Of a DNA stretch of 64,000 bases, positions 32,219 through 41,119 are shown piece after piece. Position numbers and translations under genes: made by a program. Source of the stretch: Streptomyces sp. yr375 (lineage in GTDB: Bacteria > Actinomycetota > Actinomycetes > Streptomycetales > Streptomycetaceae). How positions within the stretch are numbered: position 1 is the first letter of the stretch; every line of letters begins with the position of its first letter. The stretch spans positions 486,153 to 550,152 of the forward strand of contig NZ_FOFF01000001.1 of assembly GCF_900110755.1 (NCBI RefSeq). Direction: 5' to 3'. Under the pieces are notes generated by a model. That model had not been told where the DNA came from and did no database searches. It was given only the letters and a program-made list of their open reading frames with translations.

Positions 32219-33963
32219 CGGGTGGTGCTCCTTGTCGTGTCGCTGTCGCGCAGGACGTCCTCGGCGAGCGGGGACGGCAGCCGTACGTAGCCCGCCTCGC
32301 GGTCGGCCTTGCGCTCCCAGCGGGTCAGCAGGTTGGCCTTCGCGGGCAGCGGCACCCCGGCGAGCAGCGCGGCGAGCCGGGGCGGGCAGCCGTACCGGTC
32401 CGCGTGGCCCTGGAGGACGGCCCGTACGCGCGCCCACAGCTCGGCCTCGAGATGCGGGTGCAGGTCGGCGAGGGCCGCGAGCAGCTCGGCCACATGGTTG
32501 ACCAGCAGGCAGTACACCACCCGGTCCCAGCCGCGCTGCGCGTCGTAGGTCATCGGCTCCGCGACCTCGCGCGGCAGCGCGGCGAGGGTGTCCCGGTGGT
32601 GCTCCGGGAGCAGCTTGGTGCCCTCCAGGTCGCGGAAGAGGACCTGGGCGGGCATGCCGTCGCCGTCGACGCACACCAGCACGTTCTGCAGGTGCGGCTC
32701 CAGGACCAGGCCGTGGTCGAAGTAGGCGGCCAGCACCGGCGGGACGAGCAGGTCGAGGTAGGCCGACCACCAGGCGAGCGCCGTGTCCGGGCGGGCGTCG
32801 GGCAGCAGCCGGGAGACCTGGGCGGCGCCGGTGGGGAACTCGTCGGCGACGGCGGCGGCCAGCAGCGGAGTGGTGCCGGGGGCAAGCCTGCTGGGTAGTC
32901 CCTCGCGGACGATGACGCCGAAGCCCTCCAGCAGGTCGCGGTCCGGCGCGCCGTCCGCGCCGGGCAGGGCGAGGCTGCGGTAGGCGGGCTCGCGCAGCAC
33001 CCCGCTGCCCGGGAAGCGCTCGGCCAGGTCGGCGAGGGCCGGGGCCAGCGCGCGGGTGAGGGCGACCGCGCCGGACAGCTCGTACGTGCTGTTCTTGCGC
33101 AGGCAGTTGGTGATCCGCACGTTCAGGCTGAACTTGAGGAACGTCTCGCCGTCGTACAGCGTCCGCACCGAGGCGGTGGCGGCGAACGGGCGGCCGCCCG
33201 GACCCAGGTCCAGGACGTCGCCGCTGTCCAACGCAGCCCGCAGCAAGGGGTGTTCGCGCAGCGTCTCGTACTGCCAGGGGTGCGCGGGCAGCAGCCGGTA
33301 GCCGCCTGGCACCTCCGGGCCGAGGTCGTCGAGCGCGGCGGTCGCCCAGGGCTGCGCGCTCTCCTCGGCCACCAGCTCCGCGCGCACGGCCAGGTACCGC
33401 AGCGGGAAGGCGGCGCCCACCTCCGGCGCGTACGCCGACCAGGCGCGCGGATCTCCGGTGCGGGCCTTGGGGGTGGGGTGGAAGCGGTGCCCGAAGAGCA
33501 GCGACTGCTCGGAGTCCAGGTAGGCGGACAGGCGGTCCTCGGGCGCGTGGCCCTTGCGGGACACAGCGGCCAGCGTCGTGGTCACCGCCTCGTGGCTGGA
33601 GGCGATCTGCTCGAGGAACTCCTCGTTGCGCACCCCGGTGCGCAGCGACAGTTCGTCGTGCACGTACGCGGCCAGCCGCCGCCAGTCCACCTCCGACCAG
33701 TCGCCCTCGTCGCCCTGCTCGGCGACCGCGCCGGTGAAGCGGTGCGCGCCGAGCAGCGAGGTGCGGCGCAGCGCCACGCGCAGCAGGACCCCGCGGCGCG
33801 GCAGCCGCAGCAGGAGGCTGCCGTCGGCGACGACCGTCTGGTGCTCGGGGCCGGACACCTCGCGCAGGAGGCAGTTGACGAGGGTGTGCGCCACCGCCTC
33901 GTCGGCGGAGGGCAGGCCGGCCGGGGCGGCGGTGGCGCCGGGGGAGTCGGTCAGGGAGGGCAT
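32215..33963 (-). CDS. IucA/IucC family siderophore synthetase (second)
   Basis: A 582-residue NRPS-independent siderophore synthetase. These enzymes adenylate a carboxylate such as citrate and condense it with an amine or alcohol. Typical segments: LLPAHPWQYETLREHPLL, KFSLNVRITNCLRKNS (ATP/citrate site), EPHLQNVLVCVDG and FRDLEGTKLLPEH, then a FhuF-like C-terminal part with VKANLLTRW-type PAKANLLTRWERKAD. The start codon shares one base with the MFS stop (TGATG). The two synthetases of the operon are clearly diverged from each other, so they likely act on different carboxylates or intermediates. Confidence 0.93.
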   Translation of the reverse strand: MPSLTDSPGATAAPAGLPSADEAVAHTLVNCLLREVSGPEHQTVVADGSLLLRLPRRGVLLRVALRRTSLLGAHRFTGAVAEQGDEGDWSEVDWRRLAAYVHDELSLRTGVRNEEFLEQIASSHEAVTTTLAAVSRKGHAPEDRLSAYLDSEQSLLFGHRFHPTPKARTGDPRAWSAYAPEVGAAFPLRYLAVRAELVAEESAQPWATAALDDLGPEVPGGYRLLPAHPWQYETLREHPLLRAALDSGDVLDLGPGGRPFAATASVRTLYDGETFLKFSLNVRITNCLRKNSTYELSGAVALTRALAPALADLAERFPGSGVLREPAYRSLALPGADGAPDRDLLEGFGVIVREGLPSRLAPGTTPLLAAAVADEFPTGAAQVSRLLPDARPDTALAWWSAYLDLLVPPVLAAYFDHGLVLEPHLQNVLVCVDGDGMPAQVLFRDLEGTKLLPEHHRDTLAALPREVAEPMTYDAQRGWDRVVYCLLVNHVAELLAALADLHPHLEAELWARVRAVLQGHADRYGCPPRLAALLAGVPLPAKANLLTRWERKADREAGYVRLPSPLAEDVLRDSDTTRSTTR

Positions 33964-35174
33964 CAACGGCTCCAGCGGGTGCGCAGGGTCGGTGCGGTGA
34001 GGAGGGTCACGAGGGCGGTGACGGCGGCGGCCGCGCCGCCGGTCAGCACGGGTGCGGCCGGTCCGAAGCGGGCGCTGCCCGCCGCCGCGGCCACGCCGGC
34101 GGCGACCGCGCCGGCCTTGGAGAAGAACTCGATCGAGCCGAACAGCCCGCCGGGCGCCCGGCCCCGGGCGCAGTCGGCGGCCAGCACCGACAGCGACACC
34201 AGGCCCAGCGTGAGCCCCGCGCCGAGCAGCAGCCGTACGGCGATCAGCTCGGCCAGCGAGGCGGCGACGCCGTGTCCGGCGAGGCCGAGGGCGACACAGG
34301 TGAACCCGAGCACGACCCCGGCCCGGGGCCGGTCGCGGAACGCGGCGTGCACGGCCAGCGCCGACACCAGGTACACCAGGTGCGGCAGCGCGAACAGCAC
34401 ACCGGACAGGGTCGGAGAGGTCCCCGGCAGCCGGTCGTCGACGAGGGCGATCAGGTAGGGGAAGGAGATGACGGTGGAGAACACGAACGCGAACTCCAGG
34501 ACGTACAGGGCCCGCAGGGACACCGTGGGCGGGACCTGCGGGGCCGACTCCTCGGCCCGGTCTTCCGCCGCCCGGGCCGGCTCGGGCTCCGGCAGGGCCG
34601 CCAGCAGCAGTGCGGCCGTCAGCGGCAGGACGGCGAGCAGGGCGTACTGGCGGTGCGGCGACAGCCAGCCGGACAGCGAGCCCACCAGGATCGGCGCGGC
34701 GACCAGCGCCGCCCGCGCACTGCCCTGCATCAGGGTGAGCGCCCGGGAGAGGGCGGGCCCCTGGAGGGCCGAGCCGAGATAGCCGTTGGACGCGGCGAAC
34801 GTGCCGCCCAGGATGCCCTGGAGCACCAGCGCCAGAGTGAACGTGAGCAGCGAGTCCGCCCAGCCCGCCAGCAGGAACGACACCGCGAGCCCCAACTGCG
34901 CGCGCAGCAACAGCCGTTTGCGCCCGTAGCGGTCGGCGAGCCGCCCCCACAGCGGGGCGCCGAGCGCGCCGAACACGGTCGGCACGATGTACAGCACCCC
35001 CGCCCAGCGGGCCCCGCGGTCGCCCAACTCCGGGAGGATCTCGGTGAGATACGGCGGCAGACCCAGCGCGGCGAACGAGGCCACGAAGTAGCAGCCGGCC
35101 ACCGCGAACACCTGCGGCCGCCCGAAGCCCGGCTCCGCCGTCCGCTCCGGCTTCGGCAGGGTCCCGGCGCTCAC
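33963..35174 (-). CDS. MFS transporter, probable siderophore exporter
   Basis: A 403-residue major facilitator protein with about 12 hydrophobic segments. The conserved loop GRLADRYGRKRLLL follows the second helix. It sits between two siderophore synthetase genes with GTGA and TGATG overlaps, as exporters do in staphyloferrin-type operons. Export of the finished siderophore is the best reading. Confidence 0.86.
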   Translation of the reverse strand: MSAGTLPKPERTAEPGFGRPQVFAVAGCYFVASFAALGLPPYLTEILPELGDRGARWAGVLYIVPTVFGALGAPLWGRLADRYGRKRLLLRAQLGLAVSFLLAGWADSLLTFTLALVLQGILGGTFAASNGYLGSALQGPALSRALTLMQGSARAALVAAPILVGSLSGWLSPHRQYALLAVLPLTAALLLAALPEPEPARAAEDRAEESAPQVPPTVSLRALYVLEFAFVFSTVISFPYLIALVDDRLPGTSPTLSGVLFALPHLVYLVSALAVHAAFRDRPRAGVVLGFTCVALGLAGHGVAASLAELIAVRLLLGAGLTLGLVSLSVLAADCARGRAPGGLFGSIEFFSKAGAVAAGVAAAAGSARFGPAAPVLTGGAAAAVTALVTLLTAPTLRTRWSR

Positions 35175-36925
35175 CGTGCACCCCCGTCGTCCAGCAGGTA
35201 GTTGGGGCCGGTGGTGTAGTGCTTGTTGACGTCGGCGGCGCCCGAGCGCTCCTTGGTCAGCAGGGTCCCGGCGGTGACCATCGCCTTCACCGGCAGGTGC
35301 GGCGCGTCCAGCACCCGCTCCCGCAGCACCTCGCCGGGCTCGCCGCCCAGCCGTCCGACCGCCTCCGTGAGCCGGTCGCGGACCAGGCCCAGCAGTACGG
35401 GGAGCGGGGCGCGGCCGTGGCGCGCGAGCGCGAACGCGGGGGCCGCCGCGCACAGATGGAGGGTGATGGTGGCGAACACGTCGGCGACCGGGCCGAGGCC
35501 GGCGGTGAAGGTCCGGGCGTCGTCGAAGCCCCAGGGCTGCCCGGGCAGCACGGACTCCAGCCGGTCGGCGTCGATCCGTGGCCCGTCGTTGTCCTTGAGC
35601 AGCAGACGCGGACCGCCGGACCCGAGGATCAGCGACAGGTTCTGCTGGTGCGACTCCAGGGCGATGCCGTAGCCGAACAGGGTGGTCTGCCAGTCGAAGA
35701 GCAGTGTCAGGCAGGCGTCCAGCAGGGCGAGCGGGTCGCCGTCGTGGAAGCGGTCGGCGAGGTGGTCGATCACCAGCCCGCCGCCCGGTGCCTCGGCGAG
35801 CAGCGCGGCCAGCGGGACGACGGTGCTGTCCTCGAGACCGGCCGGGTAGCGGCGGCACAGTACCGCGAGGAGTTCGTGTCCGGCGTGCGCGTACGTCGTC
35901 TCGTCGGCGTGCAGGATCGTGTCCCGGAACCGGGTCTCGCGGTCGATCACCGCCGCCAGCAGCCGCTGTCCCGCCGCCCCGTCCACCAGGGTGCCCGGCT
36001 TGATGGACCGCTTGTTGCGCAGCCCCAACGTGGCGGTGGCCAGGGGCAGTTTGAGGTGCAGGGAGGGATCGTCGGCGACCGCGACCGTGCGCATCGACAG
36101 GGTGGGGACGACGTCGAGATGAGCCCGCTCGGCGAGGACGGCCCGGTCCGTCAGGCCGGCCGCCCGCAGGGCCTCGTCGAGCGGGGCGCCGACGGTCAAC
36201 GGGTGTACGGGCAGGGCGACATGGGTGCCGTGCAGCTCGGGCAGACCGAGCGTCTCGGGCGTGGGCCAGGAGTCCGGGAACCCGCCGGTGACGGCCTCCC
36301 GGGGCACGGCCAGCCAGCGCAGCGCGAAACGCGGGTGGAACTCCGGTGCGTAGGACCGCAGTTGTTCCTCGGCAAGCCCCGCGCGACCGCGTGCCGTCGG
36401 ATAGACGGGGTGGTCGAGGCGGGCGGCCAGCGCGTCCAGGGCGACGGCCCCGGTGAGCCCGGTCCAGTGCGCCGGGTCGGCGCCGTACCGCGCGGCGAGC
36501 CCGTCCAGGACGTCGGCGCGGGTCGCGGCGTGCAGGCGCAGCGTCTCCAGCGTCTGACGGCACTCCTCGGCGAAGGCGTCGAAGCCGCCCCGGTCGGCCG
36601 GTTCGGCCAGCGCCCGCAACGCGGCGAGCACGGCGTCGTACGAGGTCAGCGGGGTGCCGTCGGACTCGCGGACCAGGAGCGGCAGCCGCGCCTCGTACCG
36701 GCACTGGAAGCCGTCCTCGGCGACCGGGAGCAGCAGGGCGCCGGCGTCGTCCGGCACGGGCAGCCGCAGCCACGCGCCGTCCGGGCGGTGCACGAGCGCG
36801 CTGCGGGTGCGCAGGCCGACGACGTCCTCCCGCAGCAGGGCGCTCAGGATCCGGGTGAGCAGCTCGGCCTCGCAGTCCAGGGCCGGGGCGGAGGCGTGTG
36901 CGGGGGCCGGTGCCGGGGCCGTCAT
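35171..36925 (-). CDS. IucA/IucC family siderophore synthetase (first)
   Basis: A 584-residue synthetase. Seen: LPVHPLTVGAPLDEALRAAG, LSMRTVAVADDPSLHLKLPL, TLGLRNKRSIKPG, ALESHQQNLSLILG and LLKDNDGPRIDADRL (metal/ATP site), and PVKAMVTAGTLLTKE near the end. ATGA overlap with the ATP-grasp gene. It probably performs the first or second carboxylate-amine condensation. Confidence 0.93.
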   Translation of the reverse strand: MTAPAPAPAHASAPALDCEAELLTRILSALLREDVVGLRTRSALVHRPDGAWLRLPVPDDAGALLLPVAEDGFQCRYEARLPLLVRESDGTPLTSYDAVLAALRALAEPADRGGFDAFAEECRQTLETLRLHAATRADVLDGLAARYGADPAHWTGLTGAVALDALAARLDHPVYPTARGRAGLAEEQLRSYAPEFHPRFALRWLAVPREAVTGGFPDSWPTPETLGLPELHGTHVALPVHPLTVGAPLDEALRAAGLTDRAVLAERAHLDVVPTLSMRTVAVADDPSLHLKLPLATATLGLRNKRSIKPGTLVDGAAGQRLLAAVIDRETRFRDTILHADETTYAHAGHELLAVLCRRYPAGLEDSTVVPLAALLAEAPGGGLVIDHLADRFHDGDPLALLDACLTLLFDWQTTLFGYGIALESHQQNLSLILGSGGPRLLLKDNDGPRIDADRLESVLPGQPWGFDDARTFTAGLGPVADVFATITLHLCAAAPAFALARHGRAPLPVLLGLVRDRLTEAVGRLGGEPGEVLRERVLDAPHLPVKAMVTAGTLLTKERSGAADVNKHYTTGPNYLLDDGGAR

Positions 36926-38097
36926 GGCTGGATCTCCCAGCGCCGGTCCGCCAGGAAGTCCGTCGCGACGCGGTCGACCGTGGCCTGGTCGGTGCCGACG
37001 GCCCGCAGGACGCCGAGGTAGTCGCGGTTGGTCTGGTACAGCTCGTGCCGCTCGCCGGTCGGGCGCATCGAACGGTACGTCAAGTGGACGCCGTCGACGG
37101 TGAGTTCGGTGTCCTCGGGGGCGGCGGTGAGGGTTCCGGCCCGGTCCGCGCACGGGTAGTCCAGGCGGGCCGCGCCGTCGCGGCGGGCGCCGAGGTCCGC
37201 GGGGAGGGTCTCGCCGAGGTGGACGCGCAGGATGTGCTCGAAGAGCGGGATGTCCAGCAGCCGTGCGAGCAGCAGGTCGCACTGGTCGCCGATGGCCCGG
37301 TAGTTGACCTCGATGATCCGCGCCCGGCCCTCGTGCACCACGAACTCGGTGTGACAGGCCCCGAACCCGACGCCCAGCGCGTCCAGTTGGGCCAGCACCT
37401 GATCGGCGACCGGCTCCGGATGCGCCGGCACGAAGGTGAGGCGCTCCTCGATGAAGTACGGCGGCGGCGACAGCTCGGTGTGGAAGCCGCCCAGGACCTG
37501 CCGGGTGCGGCCGTCGCCGAGCGTCTCCAGGGTGTACAGCTCGCCGGGCAGGTACTCCTCGACGACCAGGGCGACGCCCGGCCGCCGCTCGAATATCTCC
37601 TTCGACCTGGTCACCAGGTCCTCCGGCCCGTCCACGAGGACGACGTCCTCGCTGGCCACGCCCTCGCGCGGCTTGACGATGCAGGGGTAGGGGGCGTCCT
37701 GCGGGGCCACCGGCTCGGTGATCACGGCCGACCACACCGTGTCCACGCCGGTCACGGCGAGCCGGCGGCGCGTCTCGGCCTTGTCCTTGCAGCGCAGCGT
37801 GGCCCGCCAGTCCTTGCCGGGCAGCTCGAAGTAGCCGGCGGCCAGCGCGGCCTGGGTCTGGAGGTGGTCGCTGTTGGTGAAGACGCCGTCCGGGCGGTGA
37901 TGCGCGGAGATCCGCGAGACGACGGCCCGGAAGTCGCGCACGTCGCACTCCAGGACATCGATGTCCGGGTACGTGCGGCGGTGCGCCTCGGGCTGGTCGG
38001 TGAGGACGGTCACGTCCAGGCCCAGGCGGGCGGCGGCGGGCAGGAAACCCTCGGTGACGGAGTCGGTCGGGTTGAGGGCGAGCAGGTACAGGCGCAT
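36922..38097 (-). CDS. ATP-grasp ligase of the siderophore operon
   Basis: A 391-residue ATP-grasp carboxylate-amine ligase. The N-terminal Rossmann-like part starts RLYLLALNPTDSVTEGFL; the ATP-grasp core has PCIVKPREGVASEDVVLV, VVEEYLPGELYTLETL and the metal ligands in ARIIEVNYRAIGDQ. Such enzymes make amide bonds via acyl phosphate. First gene of the five-gene biosynthesis operon, starting 38 bases after a strong hairpin, with GGAAG 12 bases before the ATG. Its acceptor and donor are unknown. Confidence 0.88.
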   Translation of the reverse strand: MRLYLLALNPTDSVTEGFLPAAARLGLDVTVLTDQPEAHRRTYPDIDVLECDVRDFRAVVSRISAHHRPDGVFTNSDHLQTQAALAAGYFELPGKDWRATLRCKDKAETRRRLAVTGVDTVWSAVITEPVAPQDAPYPCIVKPREGVASEDVVLVDGPEDLVTRSKEIFERRPGVALVVEEYLPGELYTLETLGDGRTRQVLGGFHTELSPPPYFIEERLTFVPAHPEPVADQVLAQLDALGVGFGACHTEFVVHEGRARIIEVNYRAIGDQCDLLLARLLDIPLFEHILRVHLGETLPADLGARRDGAARLDYPCADRAGTLTAAPEDTELTVDGVHLTYRSMRPTGERHELYQTNRDYLGVLRAVGTDQATVDRVATDFLADRRWEIQP

Positions 38098-38134
38098 GAC
38101 TGTGCGACAACTTCCGCTAGCGGGTGGGGGGTCG

Positions 38135-38182
38135 GGGGCGGACCGCCGCGGATCCCGTGCATCCGCGGAACCGGTCCGCCCC
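38135..38182 (-). terminator. Hairpin between siderophore uptake and biosynthesis genes
   Basis: A nearly continuous stem: GGGGCGGACCG / CGGTCCGCCCC outside and CCGCGGAT / ATCCGCGG inside, with a 7-base loop. It follows the binding-protein stop by 15 bases. It may be a terminator or a partial one allowing read-through into the ATP-grasp gene. Confidence 0.75.
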
Positions 38183-38197
38183 GAAGGACAGCGGCCG

Positions 38198-39217
38198 TTA
38201 CTTCGCCGGGAGGGTCACGCCGGCGGCCTTCGCCACGTCCTTGAGCATCTCCCCGGCGGCCTGGACGCCGATGCCGGACATCCACGTCTCGTCCGGCACC
38301 TCGAAGACCTTGCCGTTCTTCACGGCCGGCAGGTCCTTCCACACCGGGTTGGAGACGACCTGCTTCTTCTGGGTCTTGTCCTCGGCGTCGGCGGAGGTCA
38401 CGAAGATCAGGTCGGCGTCGGCCTGGTCGATCTGCTCGGGGCTGACGTCCTTCATGGTGACCGTGGGGTCGGTGGAGACCTGCGTCGCGGGACGCTTCAG
38501 GCCGATGTCGTTCAGGACGACACCGCTGTAGGAGTTGGTCTGGTACAGCCGCGTCGGACCGGCGATGAAGCGGACCACGGACGCGGTCGGCATGGTGCCG
38601 CCGTCCTTCGCCTTGATGGCCGCACCGAGCGCCTTGGCCCGCGTCTCGTACGCCGTGACCTTGGCCGCGGCCTCCTTCTCCAGGCCCAGCGCCTCGGCGT
38701 GGACCTTCAGGTTCTCCTTCCAGACCCCGCCGGTGGTCTCGGTGAACACGGTCGGCGCGATGGCGCTGAGCTTGTCGTAGACCTTCTCGTGCCGGACCTT
38801 GGAGGACAGGATCAGGTCGGGCTTCAGCGAGGCGATCTTCTCGAGGTTGGGCTCCAGCAGCGGGCCGACGTCCGCCGTCCCGCTCAACTCGCCCTTCAGA
38901 TAGGTCGGGAAGCCGCCCCCGGTCTTGAAGTGCGGGGCGACCGCGCCGACCGGGTCGATGCCGAGCAGGGTGACGTCGTCCAGCTCGCCGGTGTCGAGGA
39001 CGACGACCCGCTTCGGCCGGGTGGGGATCTTCACGTCGCCCATCGCGGTCTTCACGGTGCGCGGGAAACCGGCGGCGGAGGCGGCGGCCGGCTCGGCGTC
39101 GGCCTTCTTGCCGGAGGAGTCGTCACCGCAGGCGGCGAGCAGGGTCGTACCGAGGACGACGGCGAGCGGTACGGCCATCAGACGGCCGAATCCGCGCAGG
39201 GGAGAGCGCTTGGACAT
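38198..39217 (-). CDS. Iron-siderophore binding lipoprotein
   Basis: A 339-residue periplasmic-binding-fold protein. The lipobox LLAAC places the lipidated Cys at residue 30. The FecB-type fold shows RPKRVVVLDTGELDDVTLLGI, LEKIASLKPDLILSS and PEQIDQADADLIFV. Fourth gene of the uptake operon, 40 bases after the ATPase gene. It should capture the ferric form of a siderophore, most simply the one made next door. Confidence 0.92.
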   Translation of the reverse strand: MSKRSPLRGFGRLMAVPLAVVLGTTLLAACGDDSSGKKADAEPAAASAAGFPRTVKTAMGDVKIPTRPKRVVVLDTGELDDVTLLGIDPVGAVAPHFKTGGGFPTYLKGELSGTADVGPLLEPNLEKIASLKPDLILSSKVRHEKVYDKLSAIAPTVFTETTGGVWKENLKVHAEALGLEKEAAAKVTAYETRAKALGAAIKAKDGGTMPTASVVRFIAGPTRLYQTNSYSGVVLNDIGLKRPATQVSTDPTVTMKDVSPEQIDQADADLIFVTSADAEDKTQKKQVVSNPVWKDLPAVKNGKVFEVPDETWMSGIGVQAAGEMLKDVAKAAGVTLPAK

Positions 39218-39257
39218 GGAGGTCTTTCTCCTTGGGCCCCGGGACCGGGGCGTGGGT

Positions 39258-40070
39258 TCACACGGAGGCGGCGGAATGCCGTACCGCGCTGCTCTTCGGG
39301 ACGACCAGCGGGGTGCCGGTCTCCGGGTCGGGGACGACCCGGCAGTCCACCTCGAACACGGACTTGACCAGCTCCGCGTCGAGTACGTCGGCGGGCGGCC
39401 CGGCGGCGGCGAGCCGGCCGTCCTTGAGGACGACCATGTGGTCCGCGTAGCGGGCGGCCTGGCCGAGGTCGTGCAGCACCATGACGACGGTGCGGCCGGA
39501 CTCGGCGTGCAGGGACGCGACCAGGTCGAGGACGTCGAGCTGGTGGCGCAGGTCCAGGAAGGTGGTCGGCTCGTCGAGCAGCAGCAGCTCGGTGTCCTGG
39601 GCCAACGCCAGCGCGATCCAGGCGCGTTGACGCTGACCGCCGGAGAGCCGGTCCACCGGCTGGTCGCGCAGCGGCGCGGTGCCGGTGCGCTCCAGGGCCT
39701 CGTCCACGGCCCGTTGGTCGGCGGCCGACCAGGGGCTCAGCAGCCGCTGGTGCGGATACCGGCCGAGCCGGACGAGCGCCTCGACGGTGATCGCCTCCGG
39801 TGTGACCGGCTGCTGCGGCAGCAGGCCCAGACGGCGGGCCAGCGCGCGGGCGGGCATGGCGTGGATGTCCGCGCCGTCCAGCGCGACCGTGCCGGCGGCG
39901 GGCGCGAGGAGCCGGCTCAGACCCCTCAACAGGGTGGACTTCCCACAGGCGTTGGGGCCGACGATGGCGGTCACCGCGCCGCCGGGCAGCGTCAGGTCGA
40001 GCCCGTCGACGACGAGCCGGTCGCCGTAGCGCAGGTCGAGGCCCTGCGTGGTGAGTTGGTTGTGGGTCAT
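39258..40070 (-). CDS. Iron-siderophore ABC transporter ATPase
   Basis: A 270-residue FepC/FecE-type ATPase. Walker A GPNACGKST, Q-loop LLPQQ, signature LSGGQRQRAWIALALAQ, Walker B LLLLDEPTTFLD and H-loop VLHDLGQAARY are all intact. ATGA overlap with the upstream permease. Confidence 0.95.
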   Translation of the reverse strand: MTHNQLTTQGLDLRYGDRLVVDGLDLTLPGGAVTAIVGPNACGKSTLLRGLSRLLAPAAGTVALDGADIHAMPARALARRLGLLPQQPVTPEAITVEALVRLGRYPHQRLLSPWSAADQRAVDEALERTGTAPLRDQPVDRLSGGQRQRAWIALALAQDTELLLLDEPTTFLDLRHQLDVLDLVASLHAESGRTVVMVLHDLGQAARYADHMVVLKDGRLAAAGPPADVLDAELVKSVFEVDCRVVPDPETGTPLVVPKSSAVRHSAASV

Positions 40071-41119
40071 CCGTGACTCCTTTGGACGGGCGAGCTCTGA
40101 CGCAGCATCAGCACCAGCAGCCAGGGCGCGCCGAGCGTGGCGGTGACCGCGCCGACCGGGAGGCCCTCGACCGGCAGCAGGTGCTGGACCACCAGGTCGG
40201 AGGCGAGGAGCAGCACCGCGCCGGTGAGACCGGCCAGCGCCAGGGAGACGGCCGTCGGCGGCCCGGTGAGGAACCGCACGACGTGCGGCACGGCGAGCGC
40301 CACGAACGTCACCGGGCCCGCGAGCGCCGCGGCCAGCGAGGCCAGCACGACCGCCACGACCAGGAGGCGGAGGCGGGCGTGGGAGGTGCGCAGTCCGAGG
40401 GCGCCCGCCGAGTCGTCCCCGAGGTCCAGGACCGCGAGGCTGCGGTGCAGGGCGAACGCGGCGGCCAGCGCGAGCAGCATGGCGGCGCCCGCTCCCCACA
40501 CCTCCGTCCAGGTCCGCCCGTACACCGAACCGGTCGTCCACTGGAGGGCGGAACCGGCGAGTTCGGCGGGGAAGCGCACGATCATCAGGTTCACGGCGGC
40601 GGCCAGCGCCGCCTGCACGGCGAGTCCGGTCAGGACCAGCCGGGTGACCGCGAGCCCGGAGCGCCAGCCGAACACGCCGAGGAGCAGCGCGGCGAGCAGG
40701 CCGCCGGACAGCGCGCCGACCGGGATCAGCGTCTGGGTGGCGCCCGCGGCGATCAGCGCGACCGCGCCGAGCGACGCCCCGCCGGTCACGCCCATCACGT
40801 CGGGCGAGGCCAGCGGGTTGCGGAACAGCCGTTGCAGGACGCACCCGGCGACCCCGAGCCCGGCCCCGGCGACGATGGCGGCCACCGCGCGCGGCGCGCG
40901 GAACTGCTGGATCACCAGTACATCCCCGGAGTCCCCGAGTCCGACCAGCGCGCGCAGCGCGGTCCCGGCCGGGATGCTCATCTCACCCGTCGTCAGGGAG
41001 ACGGTGAGCAGCGTGAACAGGGCGGCGATGCCGATGAGCGCGAACAGCAGGACCCGGCGGCGGACGCGGCCCCGGGAGGTGGCCGCCTTGGGCGGGGAGA
41101 GCAGCGACGCGGCGGTCAT
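40067..41119 (-). CDS. FecCD-family siderophore permease (second)
   Basis: A 350-residue permease with about 9-10 membrane segments. The family motif RAPRAVAAIVAGAGLGVAG, then LQRLFRNPLASPDVMGVTGGASLGAV, and late AGPVTFVALAVPHVVR identify FecCD. ATGA overlap with the first permease. Confidence 0.94.
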   Translation of the reverse strand: MTAASLLSPPKAATSRGRVRRRVLLFALIGIAALFTLLTVSLTTGEMSIPAGTALRALVGLGDSGDVLVIQQFRAPRAVAAIVAGAGLGVAGCVLQRLFRNPLASPDVMGVTGGASLGAVALIAAGATQTLIPVGALSGGLLAALLLGVFGWRSGLAVTRLVLTGLAVQAALAAAVNLMIVRFPAELAGSALQWTTGSVYGRTWTEVWGAGAAMLLALAAAFALHRSLAVLDLGDDSAGALGLRTSHARLRLLVVAVVLASLAAALAGPVTFVALAVPHVVRFLTGPPTAVSLALAGLTGAVLLLASDLVVQHLLPVEGLPVGAVTATLGAPWLLVLMLRQSSPVQRSHG

